Shown: positions 23,001 through 48,772 of the stretch, in pieces
How the letters are laid out: every line of letters begins with the position of its first letter
Position numbering within the stretch: the first letter of the stretch is position 1
Notes under the pieces: model-generated
Told to the model about the DNA's origin: nothing
Database searches by the model: none
The model's input: the letters and a program-made list of their open reading frames with translations, nothing else
Position numbers and translations under genes: made by a program
NCBI GenBank assembly: GCA_030248295.1
Contig: JASANH010000913.1
Span: 1-64,000, forward strand
Source: Mesodorylaimus sp. YZB2_4
Taxonomy: Eukaryota; Nematoda; Enoplea; Dorylaimida; Dorylaimidae
Reading direction: 5' to 3'
DNA length: 64,000 nucleotides

Positions 23001-23500
23001 TTGCACCCATCCCCAATCCTCAGGCCATTCATTGGGTGAATGGAAGGCTGTCGTTGTGCAGCTCCAATAAGTGCAAGCCTGGCGCTCCATTACGTCGAGG
23101 GCTTGTTTCAGCTCGAAGTGGCAGCTTATACTAGCTAGCTCTCGACTAGGTATGTGACATTGGCGGTGGATGGTGCAATTCTTCTTAGCCTTTCCCTTCG
23201 TCCTCCCCCCTCTTACATAGCCTTCAGCCGGGGCACGCGTCGGGCGTTCCATTCGGGGCGGGTATTGGCTCTGGTCGTCGGTACCACTGCCACGCCAAAC
23301 CCCGTCTAACCCCCAACCGAAACGAGGGCGAATAGGCGAAGATAATGGCGCGCTATTATTCGAATTAATTTTATTATGTCATAAATTTTCTGTGAAAATT
23401 AATCTTATATATCAAATTTTATTGAAAGTTTAAATTTATTTTTTCCCGCCTTTTCCTAATTTGTAACCTTTGGATATTTTATTGCACGAATTCTACGATT
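20021..23500. other. Probable 5' intron/promoter region of the TMC gene
   Basis: No supported exon. It holds the palindrome at 22084-22143 and AT-rich unassigned sequence. Confidence 0.4.
22084..22143. repeat. Loop-free 60-bp near-perfect palindrome
   Basis: Two 30-base arms (22084-22113 and 22114-22143) are reverse complements with a single mismatch and no spacer. The centre is AAAGAC/GTCTTT. Confidence 0.9.
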
Positions 23501-23507
23501 CTTCATC

Positions 23508-36846
<13,339 letters not shown>

Positions 36847-37016
36847 AAATACAGTATTTTATAGTATATGCCAAGGCTTATGTGTTATTTGGAGAATATG
36901 GTGTTCCCATTCCGCTGTAAAGGACACATGACTGCACTTGTCAAACTGTACGGATCCGTTCGTGTGGGGTGCTTGTGAAAGCCCACGCACACGGCACGGA
37001 CAGGCTTATGCATGGC

Positions 37017-37192
37017 GACCCTGGTCGTGGCCTAGCGGGTTAAGGCGTCCACCTCTCACGCTGGGTGCGCACTCACAGAGTAGAGTTCGACTCCCGCCTG
37101 GGTAAAAGACGATTCTCAATCTAATCGTGAGTCGTCCCAAGCGAATGCGCTGTAGATTGATTGGCTATGGATAAACTATGACATGACCTCTC
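37017..37192 (+). mobile_element. tRNA-Leu-like SINE (family 1), well preserved
   Basis: Head 'tggcctagcgggttaaggcg', B box 'agagttcgactcccgcc', tail region 'tatggataaactatgacatg'. It lies between the convergent TMC and DHX33 genes, so it may be transcribed through from either side. Confidence 0.9.
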
Positions 37193-37984
37193 AGGACCCC
37201 AGAAATACAGATTCCCGACCACAGTACATATGTAGCAGACCAACCAGGCACAATAGGCGATTTCTCAGACCAGCGTTACTGTAGCCATGCACTTTATGTC
37301 TTGCTACATCACCAAACGCAAGTATGTTCACTTGAGGGTACAGATAAAGGATAGGACCAGGACTGGCAGAATCAGGAAACAGGCATATTCTTCTCAAAAC
37401 AAAAATATGCCACCTGCAAGGAAGTTCTTCGGTGTTAGTCAAGCAACCTGAAACTGATAGTGGGATGTTCCTCTTCTGGTCAACTTGCTTGCCTCATAGC
37501 CTTTGTCCATGGAAAAATGCGTTAGCTGGTTCTGATGTTGGACCCTGTAATCGCAATCGTGCCCATCGCACGAAAAGATCCTGCTACACGCTGGGAATTC
37601 TCAGTAAACAAAATATTGCTGGGTGCAGTTTCTACCTTAAATTTTTGGCTTCTTAGCTTTTCCGATGCAAGTCAAAAATTGTAAGAATGCAACACGAGCA
37701 AAATGTGCCCACCTGATAGGGCACATTGTTTTCTACATTAGACTCGCTGACATCGACCATGTTTTCGTTGAAAATTTTGAGGAAAAAAGCCTTCCATTTG
37801 CGACGGGGATGATTGTGGATACCTACTGACCGCGCCTGTCTCATATGCTCTTCTGCGTACTTGATATACACAACAAAAAACAATTTTACTCTTTCTTTCT
37901 TTCGTACCAACTCAAACACGCAACATAAAAACAACTTCTCCACGCCCAAGAAGACATTTCCCACTCCATCCCTAAACCACAAAA

Positions 37985-40900
37985 TCATCCCCGCTTCATA
38001 TGCTTTTGTTCAAAATATTCTGGTGCAGCAGCGAATAAGAAATCAGGTTCTACCACAGTCACGTCTCTGAAAATGACTTGAACTAACCGTAAGTTTTACG
38101 CTATTTTACCTCGTCAAAAGGTTACTCTATGGCATCAGTTCGATGATAACGTTCCTTGGTATGAGGGGGCACCTTTTGTATGCTCTGAACCCACCTGACA
38201 GCAGACCCTCACTCTCTCACTCTGTCAGAGTGAGAAAGTAATTTGAGTATTCACAAAATCCCTGTCTCTCCTGCAAAACACACTCACCTGATGTAAAGCT
38301 GACTTGTGTAGACCAACTCCGAGAAAACCACCACACCAGGTTTGTGTTGAAATAAGCACGACGAAGGATGAATAAACGCTTTCAATCCACTGTCCACTAA
38401 TCTATACCCATCACCACCAGGACACAGTTCTGCCGCATTCAGAAAATACCCGTGGCTAATGGCTCGGCTGCAAAGTTTAAGTAACCATACTTAGAAATCA
38501 GTCCTTACCTCCTGAATCAACACCCAAACTGACCTTATGGCTTTCCTATCCTGACCACACGTCGTATCCACAGCGATCCCCATTCGCACGCACATGTCCT
38601 TCAGTTGCTCTCGTACTTGGTCAACTGTATTGATTAATCGCTGATTGATAAACATCTCGGCGCACCATACCTGGAACGATTGCCATTCCTTGTTTCTCTT
38701 GCACACGCCAGGTCCCTGCTCTCATAGCATCTATTCAGGGTCCCGATGAGAGCATCTTCGAATGCACCCCCCACAAGAGATAGGCCAGTTACAAGGATAG
38801 GATCGGCTTAGACACCAGCTACGCACAGTGCTCAGGTTCACCCTAGACAGCAGCAGAGCGTGAAACAGGTTCAAGGAATGAGTGATCTCCAACAAACCCG
38901 TTCACAATCAGTCAAATACTCCTTACCCTCGCCCTCGCCTGTCCTTCTCTCCTGACCGACTGATACGCTCTGTACATATTCAACAAAGTGATCAGATCGC
39001 CGTCTGGTGCGAAATACTTTTTCCTCGCCGCTTCGCATTGATTTTTCTGAAACCACAAGATCCACTTCACCCATTTCATTTCAAATCCCCCACCGTCACT
39101 TACTGATGCCGCACCTCCACTCAAAAGGAAGCTATCAGTGGACATAATGGCCACCACACTCAGCATATCGGCAGTACACGCCGGTGCGGTGTTGGCACCA
39201 GCTAATAGCATTCGAGATAACTTCGGATCAAGAGCGAAATGCGACATCTTTTGGCCCAGTTGAGTGAGCATCAATGCCGATGACGATAATGACGCCGACG
39301 AAACGCTAGGCTCATCGATTTCATCCACAGCACCCAGAAAACTCAACTCCTTTACTGCTGCGTCGATAGCCTGTTAGTAAAATGTGCGATGCAAACCACC
39401 TGCGGGCCGATCACAAGCGTACACGCTCACCTGTGGATTTGGTTTGTCCATAAAATTAAAATCTTTAATCTTTGATATTCGCATGGCCAACAATTCCAAA
39501 ACGATTCCTGATAAGCTACATCTGGAAAACACAACTCAATCACAAATCTAAAATTCATATTGCGCTCACCCTGCATCACAATCCTAGCTTACACGCCTTC
39601 TAGGACTGACTACTGATCCAACAGTGTTTGCCACTTATTGGCCACCAGCCGTCAATCATAACTATCAGACCTGTGATCAGTAATTTATCACTGACCCAGG
39701 TCTGATAGCCATGATCAGTGATAAGTGACTTGTGATCGGTGACAGGTCTGAATGATAGCTCTCACAAATGTCTGATGATTGTACCCTGCTCAGACTAGTT
39801 ACTGGGGCTATTGGAGCTTACAGGGGAGGGTTCGACTCCCGCCTCGGTACAAAATGATTGTCAATTATACGTTCGTTAGCCCGCGAGTGCGCCTCATGGT
39901 GCTTGGCTATGGATAAAGTATGACATGACATGAGTTACCAGCACTAGCTTGAGCAAGGACAATGCAAGGAAGTTCAATCGTCATCAGCAATGACTTAGCG
40001 CCCAACTTTTCAAGCAATTGGTTAAGACCCCTTCTGGCGGTTAGCTCACTCACATCCCCCCCACCACATACCTCAATATTTCGGGCATTGTATGCGAGGC
40101 CAACGATTCGTACGTATTCTCCGTATACAACCGATAACACGCGCCTGGCGCTTCTCGCCCAGCCCTCCCAGTTCTTTGACAAGCCTGAGCCTTCGAGATC
40201 GACGCCACTTTCAGCATGTCGATACTCTTCTCAGGAGAGTAAACTCTAAAGCAATATTGTGGAAAAATTAAGGTTTCCAAACATAAAAAAACCAAAGTAA
40301 ATACCTTGATTTCACTTTTCCAGAATCGATTATCACTTTGATTCCAGGAATCGTAAGCGAAGTCTCGGCAATATTTGTTGATAAAACCACTTTCCGAGTG
40401 TGCTAGAAAAAAACTTTTTGTTCAAATTCGAGCAGTCTGACCCAAATTTCAGAGGTATTTCTCGACCAAATTAATCAAAAAAATCCACCTTTGACCAATG
40501 GGCATCGACTAAACTTTCTCTGAAAGGACAACACACAGGGCACATCATTCCTAGCCGACCTATTTGGAGCTAAATAATTCATACTATGTTCATTCCTGGA
40601 AACGGAAAAGGGAAAAGTGTAAAAAAGGGGGCAATTTCACAAGTCTTACCCTTGCGTTTTAGTCGCACAACCCACTGTGCCCTCATGCACTGTTACTCAT
40701 GTACGTGTAAGTAGATATACATAAGTACAAGAAAAACGCTTACAACCTTTGTGCGAAGAAACGATATTGCAAAAAGGTTGGCCCTGGAAAGGATCGAACC
40801 CGCACCTCTGACCCACCTATTAGCCATACGCACTACCAATTACGCCACAAGCAGCGCAGCCACGCTATGACAGCCCCTTTACATTCCTCCCACTCACTGG

Positions 40901-43900
40901 AAACGAGTTGAAAACCTTCAACTGCGATTCGGGTGGCATAGCCGCGTACAATTGTAGCACAGTGATCGGCGGTACGTTCGGTGGCAACTGTTTCGCAACG
41001 TCTCGACACTTCTTAGCCGCTTGTTCAATTTCGTCCTGGCCAGTAAGGAATGCGAGAATTCCATGACTAGAAGACACGAAAATTTTCCCACAGTCTGTTG
41101 GGGTCTTTAAAGAGGAATTTTCCAACTTTAAATTTTCCAAATTTGGATATAAATATTCCCGCTCATTTTTAGTTTAACATTTTAAAGTTAAACGCTTCAT
41201 AAATTCTTAAATTATAGTCTGACTTTCAAACCACTCCCGCCCAATTCCGTCATTATACGTTCCCGCTCTTTTTAAAATTCTAATTTTCAAAAATTTGAAT
41301 CTATTAAACACAAGCGCCGCGCTACAAATTTTCGCCGACTTACTCAATATGTTCTTGTTGATTCAATTGAAAAATAGCAACTATAGTATCGTGAATGTAA
41401 TCGGACGAATCACGAGCAGTGTAGAAGAGTTTAACAGGATATTGTCGTCCCTCGATGTACACCACGGGCGCTTCGTCGAAGTAGGCAGAAAAGTGATCCA
41501 CGTCCATACTAGCCGACATTATGATCACCTGAAACATTCAGTAACTGAAAGTCACCTACTGAAAATGGTTGGAAAAGACTCGATTTTTTGATAAAACCGA
41601 CTCAGTTTTTCAACCTACTCCACCAATCAAAATTATGGATCCGCTAGAAGCTTCTTGTGCAATCTACAGTAAATCTACAAAAATCCAAGTTGGTTTTGTG
41701 AAAAACCATAAAATCCTAACCCCAGGAATTTTCAGAACCCGGAATCATTCGGAAAGCTACAATAAGTACTCTCAATTGGAAATCAGGACCCATTATCACA
41801 GCAAGCAAACACATCCTGTCTCCAGTAAGTCCTATCCTCCATTATAGCGTAGACCCCTCGAAGCAGAGTGTAAAGGGACTCCAGCTCCAGACCAAAACCT
41901 TACCCTCAAAGGAGTCCGATTGCCTTTTTTGCGATAAGCTTGAGCCTCCTTGACCACAGCAAACAGTACATCGGTGTGCAAAGTCCTTTCGTGAGCTTCG
42001 TCCAATATAATCACCGAATATCTAAACAATTCCACGCTGAGCAAAAAGCGAAAACTTAGAAATCAGAACTTACTGTACCTTTCCAACAGCGGATCCAACA
42101 TAGCTTCCCGAAGTAGCATACCGTCCGTTTGATACTGGAAGAAAAAAGAGGAAATCACTTATTGAATTGATGATAATCTACCTATTGCATTTGTGAATAT
42201 CGTAACCATGTCATGCAATGTAGGCTGTCCAAACCAGCAATATTTCACCAGGGTCATACAAAAAGCGGAAAATGATCTTCCGTGATTTTTTCAGGCGTCA
42301 AAGACAAAATTGGTTTTTTTTCTGATTATTTTACTGTCCCAACACCTAAACCAGTTTCAACTGATTTACAGCATGATTAACAAGTACGAAAAGGCGGGAG
42401 ATTCAAAATTAAAAACCATCGTATGCTGTCTCTCACAGTCCCTCCACTCTGAGTAGCTGGGGTCTTTTCTGGACGGCCCCAGGCACTTTTAGTTGTTCCT
42501 GACTTTTCCAGGTTTCCAACTTTGTATGAACCTTGCACACACTTCGCCGCCACAGCGAAGAGGCTCGACTGGCAATCGATACTCGGCACGAAGCCGGCAG
42601 CCAGGAGCATCACCCGTCAAGGTGAGGTTTCAGCCATGGACTAGGTCGAGAGACTTGGTAAGCTGCCCTGGGTTGATCAACAATGCAAAAGCTCCACTGG
42701 TCACTCCCTTTAGTTACACGGACCCAGTCGCTTTAAAACAGGACCTCGGATTACCTGATTTTCCAACACTAATTTTTTTTTTCTTCTCTACTTTTCTTTC
42801 TAAAACACTTATTTTCCTGCTCCATTTGGAACAAATCTAACCTATCCACACAATCTTACAATCTTCGACAAACCTTCATTTGTGAAACTACGCCTAAAAA
42901 TCAGTCACGAAACAGTCTTAAAAAACTCTTACCAAAATTCGTGTTCTTTCTGAAGCAACCGTATCGAATCGTACTGAATAGCCGACCTGGTATGAGAACA
43001 GTCAGAAGGAATGTACTGACGAGGACGAGGTATTCTTACCTCTTGCCCCAACTGTACGCCTATTTCTTGCGCTACTCGAATGGATAAGCTGACCGCAGCC
43101 ACGCGTCGAGGCTGAAAAAGAAAATGATCAATTATTGGCTGATATATTTCATATGATTAAAGGCAACACTGCAATTGTAGATCGATTGATCAATAGAGGC
43201 ACACAAGCAAAGCAATTTTACTGATCATTCGATTAACGATTCGTGATCATAATCAGCTTTTCCGATCTGATTAATCAACCGATTTTGATTGATTGATTAA
43301 TTGATCACTTGATATCGATTGCCTGATTGATCAATCGATGCTGAACGATTGACTGATTAATCACTAACGATTGATTAATTCCTCAACGGATAATCAGTGG
43401 TAGTGCTCGATCAGATCATGCAAACTGATTCATTAATCGATAATGCCAGTTTAAGGGAATTAGCAGCACGAACTTGCACTGTACTCGTTTTCGGGCAACC
43501 AAAATATTGCATTTTCAGTCTTACACTCACCTGAGTCACACCGATTACTCCGTCATCGCCGCATAAATTCGACTCGCAAATAAACTTAAAAATACACGAT
43601 TTCTAAAATTGACAGCAGAAATAAAAAAGATTTGCCATTCGGTTACCTGTGGAATTTGCGTCGTTTTCCCACTTCCAGTTTCCCCTATCAAAATAAGCGT
43701 AGGATTTTTTCTGATTTCGTTCACAATCTCTTCTTTGACGAGATATACTGGCAAACTTTGACGTTCGGCCTTTAACAAAAAAAACAACGATAAATTAGGC
43801 GATATAATTAGCGCAAATTTCATAACGGAATACATGAAAAGCCTGATCAACCGGCAACAAATCAATTATTGGTCTATCTAAACGCAGTGATCACAGGACC

Positions 43901-44286
43901 AGTTTATCATCTAGAATAGTCTAGCCTATTCGAAGACTTTCAAAATTAATGATCAATCGATTATCCGATCAATACCTTTAAGATCGATCCTACTCGAACA
44001 GTTAGGAGCGATTGATCCGAAATCGATCTGGCTTGGTGCAAAAAACCAAAAACGGATTGATTTGTATTGTATTGCATTTTATGACCTCGACTGCGAAGCA
44101 GATTTGATTTATTTGATCAGACACAACCGATTTCTTTACCTGCAATTTTCGGACTTGCTGCAATTGCGGCGGCAATGAGCCAGAATTTAGAAGGCCGTTT
44201 TTGATGCCGCTTCCTCCAAAGCTTTCATTTCCGTCCGTCGACAACATTAAACGAGGACGTTTTGGCGAAGGAGCACCCAGGGCCAT
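37985..44286 (-). CDS. DHX33: DEAH-box RNA helicase, DHX33 orthologue, 16 exons
   Basis: Exons (5' to 3', - strand): 44286-44140, 43769-43647, 43584-43531, 43111-43040, 42986-42933, 42134-42079, 42021-41904, 41528-41344, 41066-40898, 40402-40305, 40245-40072, 39521-39431, 39370-38927, 38697-38534, 38467-38288, 38066-37985. They join in phase to 736 aa; human DHX33 is about 707. Helicase motifs in order: GETGSGKT (I), TQPRRVA (Ia), TDGMLLRE (Ib), DEAH (II), SASMD (III, usually SAT), FLTGQDEIE (IV), [11 protein letters not shown] (V), QRTGRAGRE (VI). Winged-helix, ratchet and OB-fold sequence follows. The last exon ends like DHX33 ('[10 protein letters not shown]'), which separates it from DHX8/15/16. 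DHX33 acts in nucleolar rRNA transcription, translation initiation and, in mammals, RNA sensing. The donor of the 38927 exon and the acceptor at 38697 are the least certain junctions. Confidence 0.93.
39815..39933 (+). mobile_element. tRNA-Leu-like SINE (family 1), 5'-truncated, antisense in a DHX33 intron
   Basis: It starts at the B box ('gagggttcgactcccgcc') and continues through the body to 'tatggataaagtatgacatg'. The A-box half is missing. Confidence 0.85.
40783..40858 (-). tRNA. tRNA-like sequence, probably a pseudogene or SINE head
   Basis: On the - strand there is a D-arm-like 'GGCGTAATTGGTAGTGCG' (A box) and a T-arm with B box 'GGGTTCGATCC'. The acceptor ends do not pair well and a clean five-pair anticodon stem is not apparent, so no anticodon is assigned. 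It lies inside a DHX33 intron, on the same strand as the gene. Confidence 0.45.
43138..43440. repeat. TGATTGATTAATC-type cryptic repeat in a DHX33 intron
   Basis: Words such as 'gattgattaat', 'gatcaatcga' and 'tgattaatca' repeat in both orientations for 300 bases. A weaker echo is at 43945-44000. The sequence is locally self-complementary because the core is near-palindromic. Confidence 0.75.
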
Positions 44287-44349
44287 ATCGGGTACAAATA
44301 TCTAAAAAACTATTATATATCATAAAATAGATATAAACCCGAAAGCAAG

Positions 44350-47300
44350 GAAGGAATCAAACAAAATTTCTCTCATTCGCTCCCCGATGTCGTGGTGAAG
44401 CGGATACAGTAGCCTCGAATGCGCACATCTGCGCAGGTTTGCAGCACTGTATATCGAATTCAAAAAAAAAGCGAGGATGCCATGCTGCGCGCCAAAAATA
44501 ATTGCAAATGCATTTTGCAGCCTCGCCTTGCGATTTTATGGTTAAACCACAGGCAAATATACTATGGCTTTTACTGTGGAAGAGCAAAGTAAGTATAGCT
44601 CATCGTTATTTACATGCTCGCTCTCTGAAAAGTATAGAGTAGCCTGTTTTGTTTAAGACCCCACACCACCCAATAAAATTACGCTACTAATTACTAAGAA
44701 GCAGAACGAGCGGGAAGTATGTGCGCTGTGATATTGAGAGAAGCTTGCACTGATGAAGATGTGACCTTTGCGGCTCCTACTCATATGTGGTGCGCAAGCG
44801 AAGTGGTGTTACGACACAGCAAGTATGCAAATATCAATGCATTCACATCACATTGCAATAATGCTTTCACAGCAGAATAAGCTTGTCGTTCAGCTCTCCG
44901 AGTACGCTCGACTGTGCCATGCATAGAATCGAGAACACTCATCACGGATCGTAGGTCGCGTGCAAGCAGGACTCGCTCTTTTTGAATTCTTCAGCTTCAG
45001 GGCTATACCAAGAGAATAACTCGCATTTGCCAGTCGATTCATACCAGTTGAAGCTTCGACACCAGATGTAACTAGCGCATTCATCAGCGCAGAATTGTGG
45101 CGCAGTCGTGTTCAAAGATACCACGACCGTTTCGTTTATGCATCTTGATAAGACTTCGGTAAAGTCTTGCACTTCGTCTTAAAGGTTTTTGGACATGAAT
45201 AAAGATTTTCCATAAAAATCGCTAAGCTTACTGTAGAAGGTGCAAAGTACAAAGAGCTGTTCGCTACAAAAACGATCCCCGAATATGTATCTGCTTTGAT
45301 GTCTCATGAATACGCAAGCTTCACCAGAGTTTTCATCCAATTGGGCGGATGTATTCCTCATCAAAGTACTTGCCCCACTTAAATTTTGATCTGGCGTACC
45401 ATCGCTTTTGAACCAACGTACATTTGATAAGTTTTCCAGCCCCTGGGATTTACCACTCGCTGCTACCCAAGCCATCAAAGGCGCCACATCGAAGTTTTTC
45501 TAAAGTAATATTCAGTGCAAAGATTTTTTTCCGAAGTCAGAGCCTTACCCCGAACGAGTCATAGATGGACAAGGCTTCTGAATGAGTGTGGATTTGGGCG
45601 AATGCGCCGCCAGTGCGGTTGCACAGATCAAATCCGCTCGACCAGTTGGCCACGGTGTAATTCGTCCCAGCCAGACTCCTTGATGGTTCGCCTGCTTCAT
45701 TGGCCAGATAGAAGCAACGACCGCCGTTCACGACCCCATCGTAGTTTTTCTCACATTTTCTACTAAAAGCCGCTCGGCTGGAATAGCATTTTTGACCTGA
45801 ATTCGAAAAAACAAAAGCATTGACATTATTGACTGTGGAAATACCTAGCCCTCCTTCCTGCGTGTGTGATCATGTGACAATGCGCCATGATGACACGTCT
45901 ACATTGCAGGGTGAGCTCAGCTTTTTTTGTTGTCTTCCAGGTAATTATTCATGAAAATTGAGCTCCTGAAAGCTCTCTAATGTGACAGCGATTTCCCTGA
46001 CGATCGTTTACATGGAAGCAATTGATCGAACTCGAGTTAGAAATCAGGTCAATAAAAAAAATCTGTCAGCTTGTTCGATTTTTTTTGTCAAGGGTTAGCA
46101 GTAAACAAATAAATTGTTTTAAACGGGTGGTCAAGGTGTAGGCCGCTGTCAAGGTCAAGTAAAAAATTTGTTCGCTGTCAGAGCATATCCTGGGTAAGTT
46201 TTCCAGCCCCTGGGGCCCGATCTAAGTGAAGCTTTTTCTACGTACAATGTGTGCTTTCACATTTTCCTCGATATGCACGTTCGCCTATCTAATCACCCAC
46301 GACACGCAGCCTTTCACAGTTGCTTGGCAGAGCTGGAAACTGGGTTCAACTCTGGCCGTCTGAAAACTTGGTGGTTCTCCCTGGGCCTGGCACATCTTGG
46401 CGGTGGGGGACTCTCCCTTTTTATGGGCCGGGGGTGGCGCTCAAAATCCGGGGCCCCTCATGGTGCAGGGGCTGGGCATGGCTACCCTATGGGGTATCCA
46501 CTGACGTCGCGGAGTAGCGACTAACATGCACCCTAGCCAAGCATGCATGCCGGATTGACCCGATTCGATGGCAAGATTGGGTCAACTAACGCCCCCTAGC
46601 CCGCGGGTAAAGTGCCAAAAATCGACCATCCCCTTTAACGACCAAGACAGGTCAAAAAAGAAACTCCCTTGAGGTGTGAAAGTATGACTTACTATTACTA
46701 TCATTCAGTCTAGCCGCTATTGCATTAGGCAGCTCGTATTTTCCTCTACAGATCAGAAATGTCCAAAAGACAAGATTTTGCCCAGATAAGTATTCAATGC
46801 ATATTTAGCTCACTTTTGAGCATCAAATTTTATAAGAACAAAATTGTTTTGATCTGTTACATGAGCATAATGTTGCTGTACCCTACCTGAATTAGGATTC
46901 GCCATTAAAACTAAAGCCACCAGCGCGCGAATCCAATAATTTTTAGTCATTTTATAAGCAGCTTCAGGTGACTACAGTATACTCGAAGTCAAGTGGCGCT
47001 CGCAGTTACAATGTTGTAGATGATGACGCGCCTCACTGACTGATTGTGAGCTCATGTCAAGCTCGGGTCCCGCCCATTTCACAGCAGTTTGTATCCAGGA
47101 GCCTATTGCCTATTGTAATGCCTTGACCAGCACTGCCCCAACAGACAGGATTTTAGTAACTGAGTAACATGGAGCCACATTTTAACAAAATCCTTAGATG
47201 GCTGGTGGTACGTTGGGCGCAAGAATTATCTGCTGGCAACTGTTGCTAAGTGAAGCTTAGTTTAGTTTAGCCAACAAGGAAAAATCCCTAAAGGGAAGAA

Positions 47301-47750
47301 GTATGAGTACGAGTATTTTTCTCTACCAATCGAAGTAACAATATAATTCGCGTACAAAACGTGTGTTCTTGCAACATACCGTACCCTACCCGCCACGCAT
47401 CCATTGGCAAGGGTCCTTGCCAGCTAAATAACGTTATCACCACGACCAAACCACGGCAAACAGCTAAGTCTCAAAATGAATAGTTTTGGCAACTTGACTC
47501 TTCCCGCGGGCGTCGCTGAAGCACACTATAGCAGGTTGACACTTCTCCTCTATGTCCTATGCGAAACAACGCCTCCCACTATCACCATTGTAGCGATAGA
47601 TAAGATAATAGATATGGATATGGTGATAATGTATAAGAAACATAGTGATATAGTGACAATATGTACATGATGCAGCCATGGCGAAAATGCACAAAGCGAG
47701 CACGCACAGGGCAACGGGTAGGTCTCGTTAAACAGGTTTTGGGCCCGGCA
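44350..47750 (-). repeat. Tandem duplication unit, copy A (CTLD-PAN gene and flanks)
   Basis: This stretch is repeated at about 48330-52560. Coding exons and 3' flank are nearly identical (for example 'gcgcgccaaaaataattgc' at 44488 and 48352). Upstream regions are recognisable but more diverged ('ggcgtcgctg', 'cctcctc'). Copy B has a longer first intron with extra repeats. Confidence 0.85.
44942..46950 (-). CDS. Secreted C-type lectin-PAN protein, copy A
   Basis: Exons (- strand): 46950-46887, 45796-45549, 45499-45232, 45177-44942; 271 aa. Exon 1 encodes a signal peptide ('ALVALVLMANPNSG'). Exons 2-3 encode a CTLD ('GGRCFYL', 'WSSGFDLCNRTGGAFAQIHTHSEA', ending 'FCSEQLFVLCTF'). Exon 4 encodes a PAN/Apple-like module ('FCADECASYIWCRSFNW', 'CELFSW'). 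No EPN/QPD or WND calcium-sugar motif is seen, so ligand binding may be non-canonical. An apparent TAA in a readthrough frame near 45180 is inside the 54-base intron (GTAAGC to TTTAAG) and does not break the gene. Several N-glycosylation sequons are present. Paralogue: 48773-51743. Confidence 0.85.
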
Positions 47751-48164
47751 AATGTTGATGTTAGTTAACCTGCCCATTGTTTTCACGGCTAAACCCTTTT
47801 GTCTGTCCGACACCGGCATCCATAATCAGTGAGACGCAGCGGGCGTAGTCTTTTGCCTGACTTATGAATTCTACTCGAATTTGTGTACCTACTCAATCTT
47901 TTAGTCCACTTTTCATGTACACAAAACGGTTCGAGCAAGTACTGTAAGCTCAAGTAACTGACAAGTTTATAATAATTCATGCAATCTGTAGTTTCATAAA
48001 ATTGTGCGGCATGTGATCTAGACGCCCGAAATCGAGAAAAATTGCAAAAACATGTGCTTGAGAAGAGAATGTGAGCTGAAGACACGTTTTTTCTGAGTTT
48101 ACTGCCCTGATCACCAGCAGCACAGCAACGACACTTTACTCTGTCATCTGTAGCGCGAACCCCC

Positions 48165-48292
48165 TGGAAAAACGTCCATAAAAATAGACCAAGGCCTAGG
48201 TGCTTAGGAATAGAAAATACATACCTGCTATTTCAAAAATGACGCGAAAAAATTTCGCCTCTTCGCGAGCTCGTGTATTCCTAAACCCTGAT
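48165..48292. repeat. Small foldback (MITE-like) repeat, copy 2
   Basis: Diverged second copy of the repeat at 12765-12892: shared 'gtccataaaa', 'gtgcttagga' and facing 'ttcctaaaccctga'. Confidence 0.55.
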
Positions 48293-48772
48293 TCAGACTC
48301 CTATCTGTTGCCATACAGGTTCCTTCTATGATGTGATTTGCGCCATGCTGCGCGCCAAAAATAATTGCAAATGTAGTTTGCAGCCTCGCCTTGTGTTTTT
48401 ATGGTGTAACTTTTACTGTAGAAGAGCAAAGTAAGTATAGCTCATCGTTATTTATATACTCGCTCTCTGGAAAAAATGCTGTAGAGCAGCCTGTTTCGTT
48501 GAAGACCCCAGTCAATAATATTACTTTACTATTTACTAACAAGCAGAACGAGTGGAAAGGATGTGCGCTGTGATATTGAGAGAAGCTTGCACTGATGAAG
48601 ATGTGACCTTTGCGGCTCCTAATCATATGCGAAGTGGTGTTACGACACAGCAAATATGCAAATATCAATTCATTCATATCACAAAGCCATAATCCTTTCA
48701 CAGCAGAATAAGCTTGTCGTTTAGCTCTCCGAGTACGCTCGACTGTGCCATGCATAGAATCGAGAACACTCA

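Noticed and set aside
38509-38533. DHX33 exon ending at the GTAAGG donor at 38508
   Set aside because: It gives phase 0, but the next exon needs phase 2. The donor GTCAGT after 38534 restores phase and matches the DHX33 pattern.
40783-40858. Functional tRNA gene
   Set aside because: A and B boxes are good, but acceptor and anticodon stems do not pair convincingly, so it is kept only as a tRNA-like sequence.
45175-45185. Apparent premature TAA in lectin copy A, suggesting a pseudogene
   Set aside because: The stop lies inside a 54-base intron bounded by GTAAGC and TTTAAG. Splicing restores a frame equal in length to copy B (271 aa).
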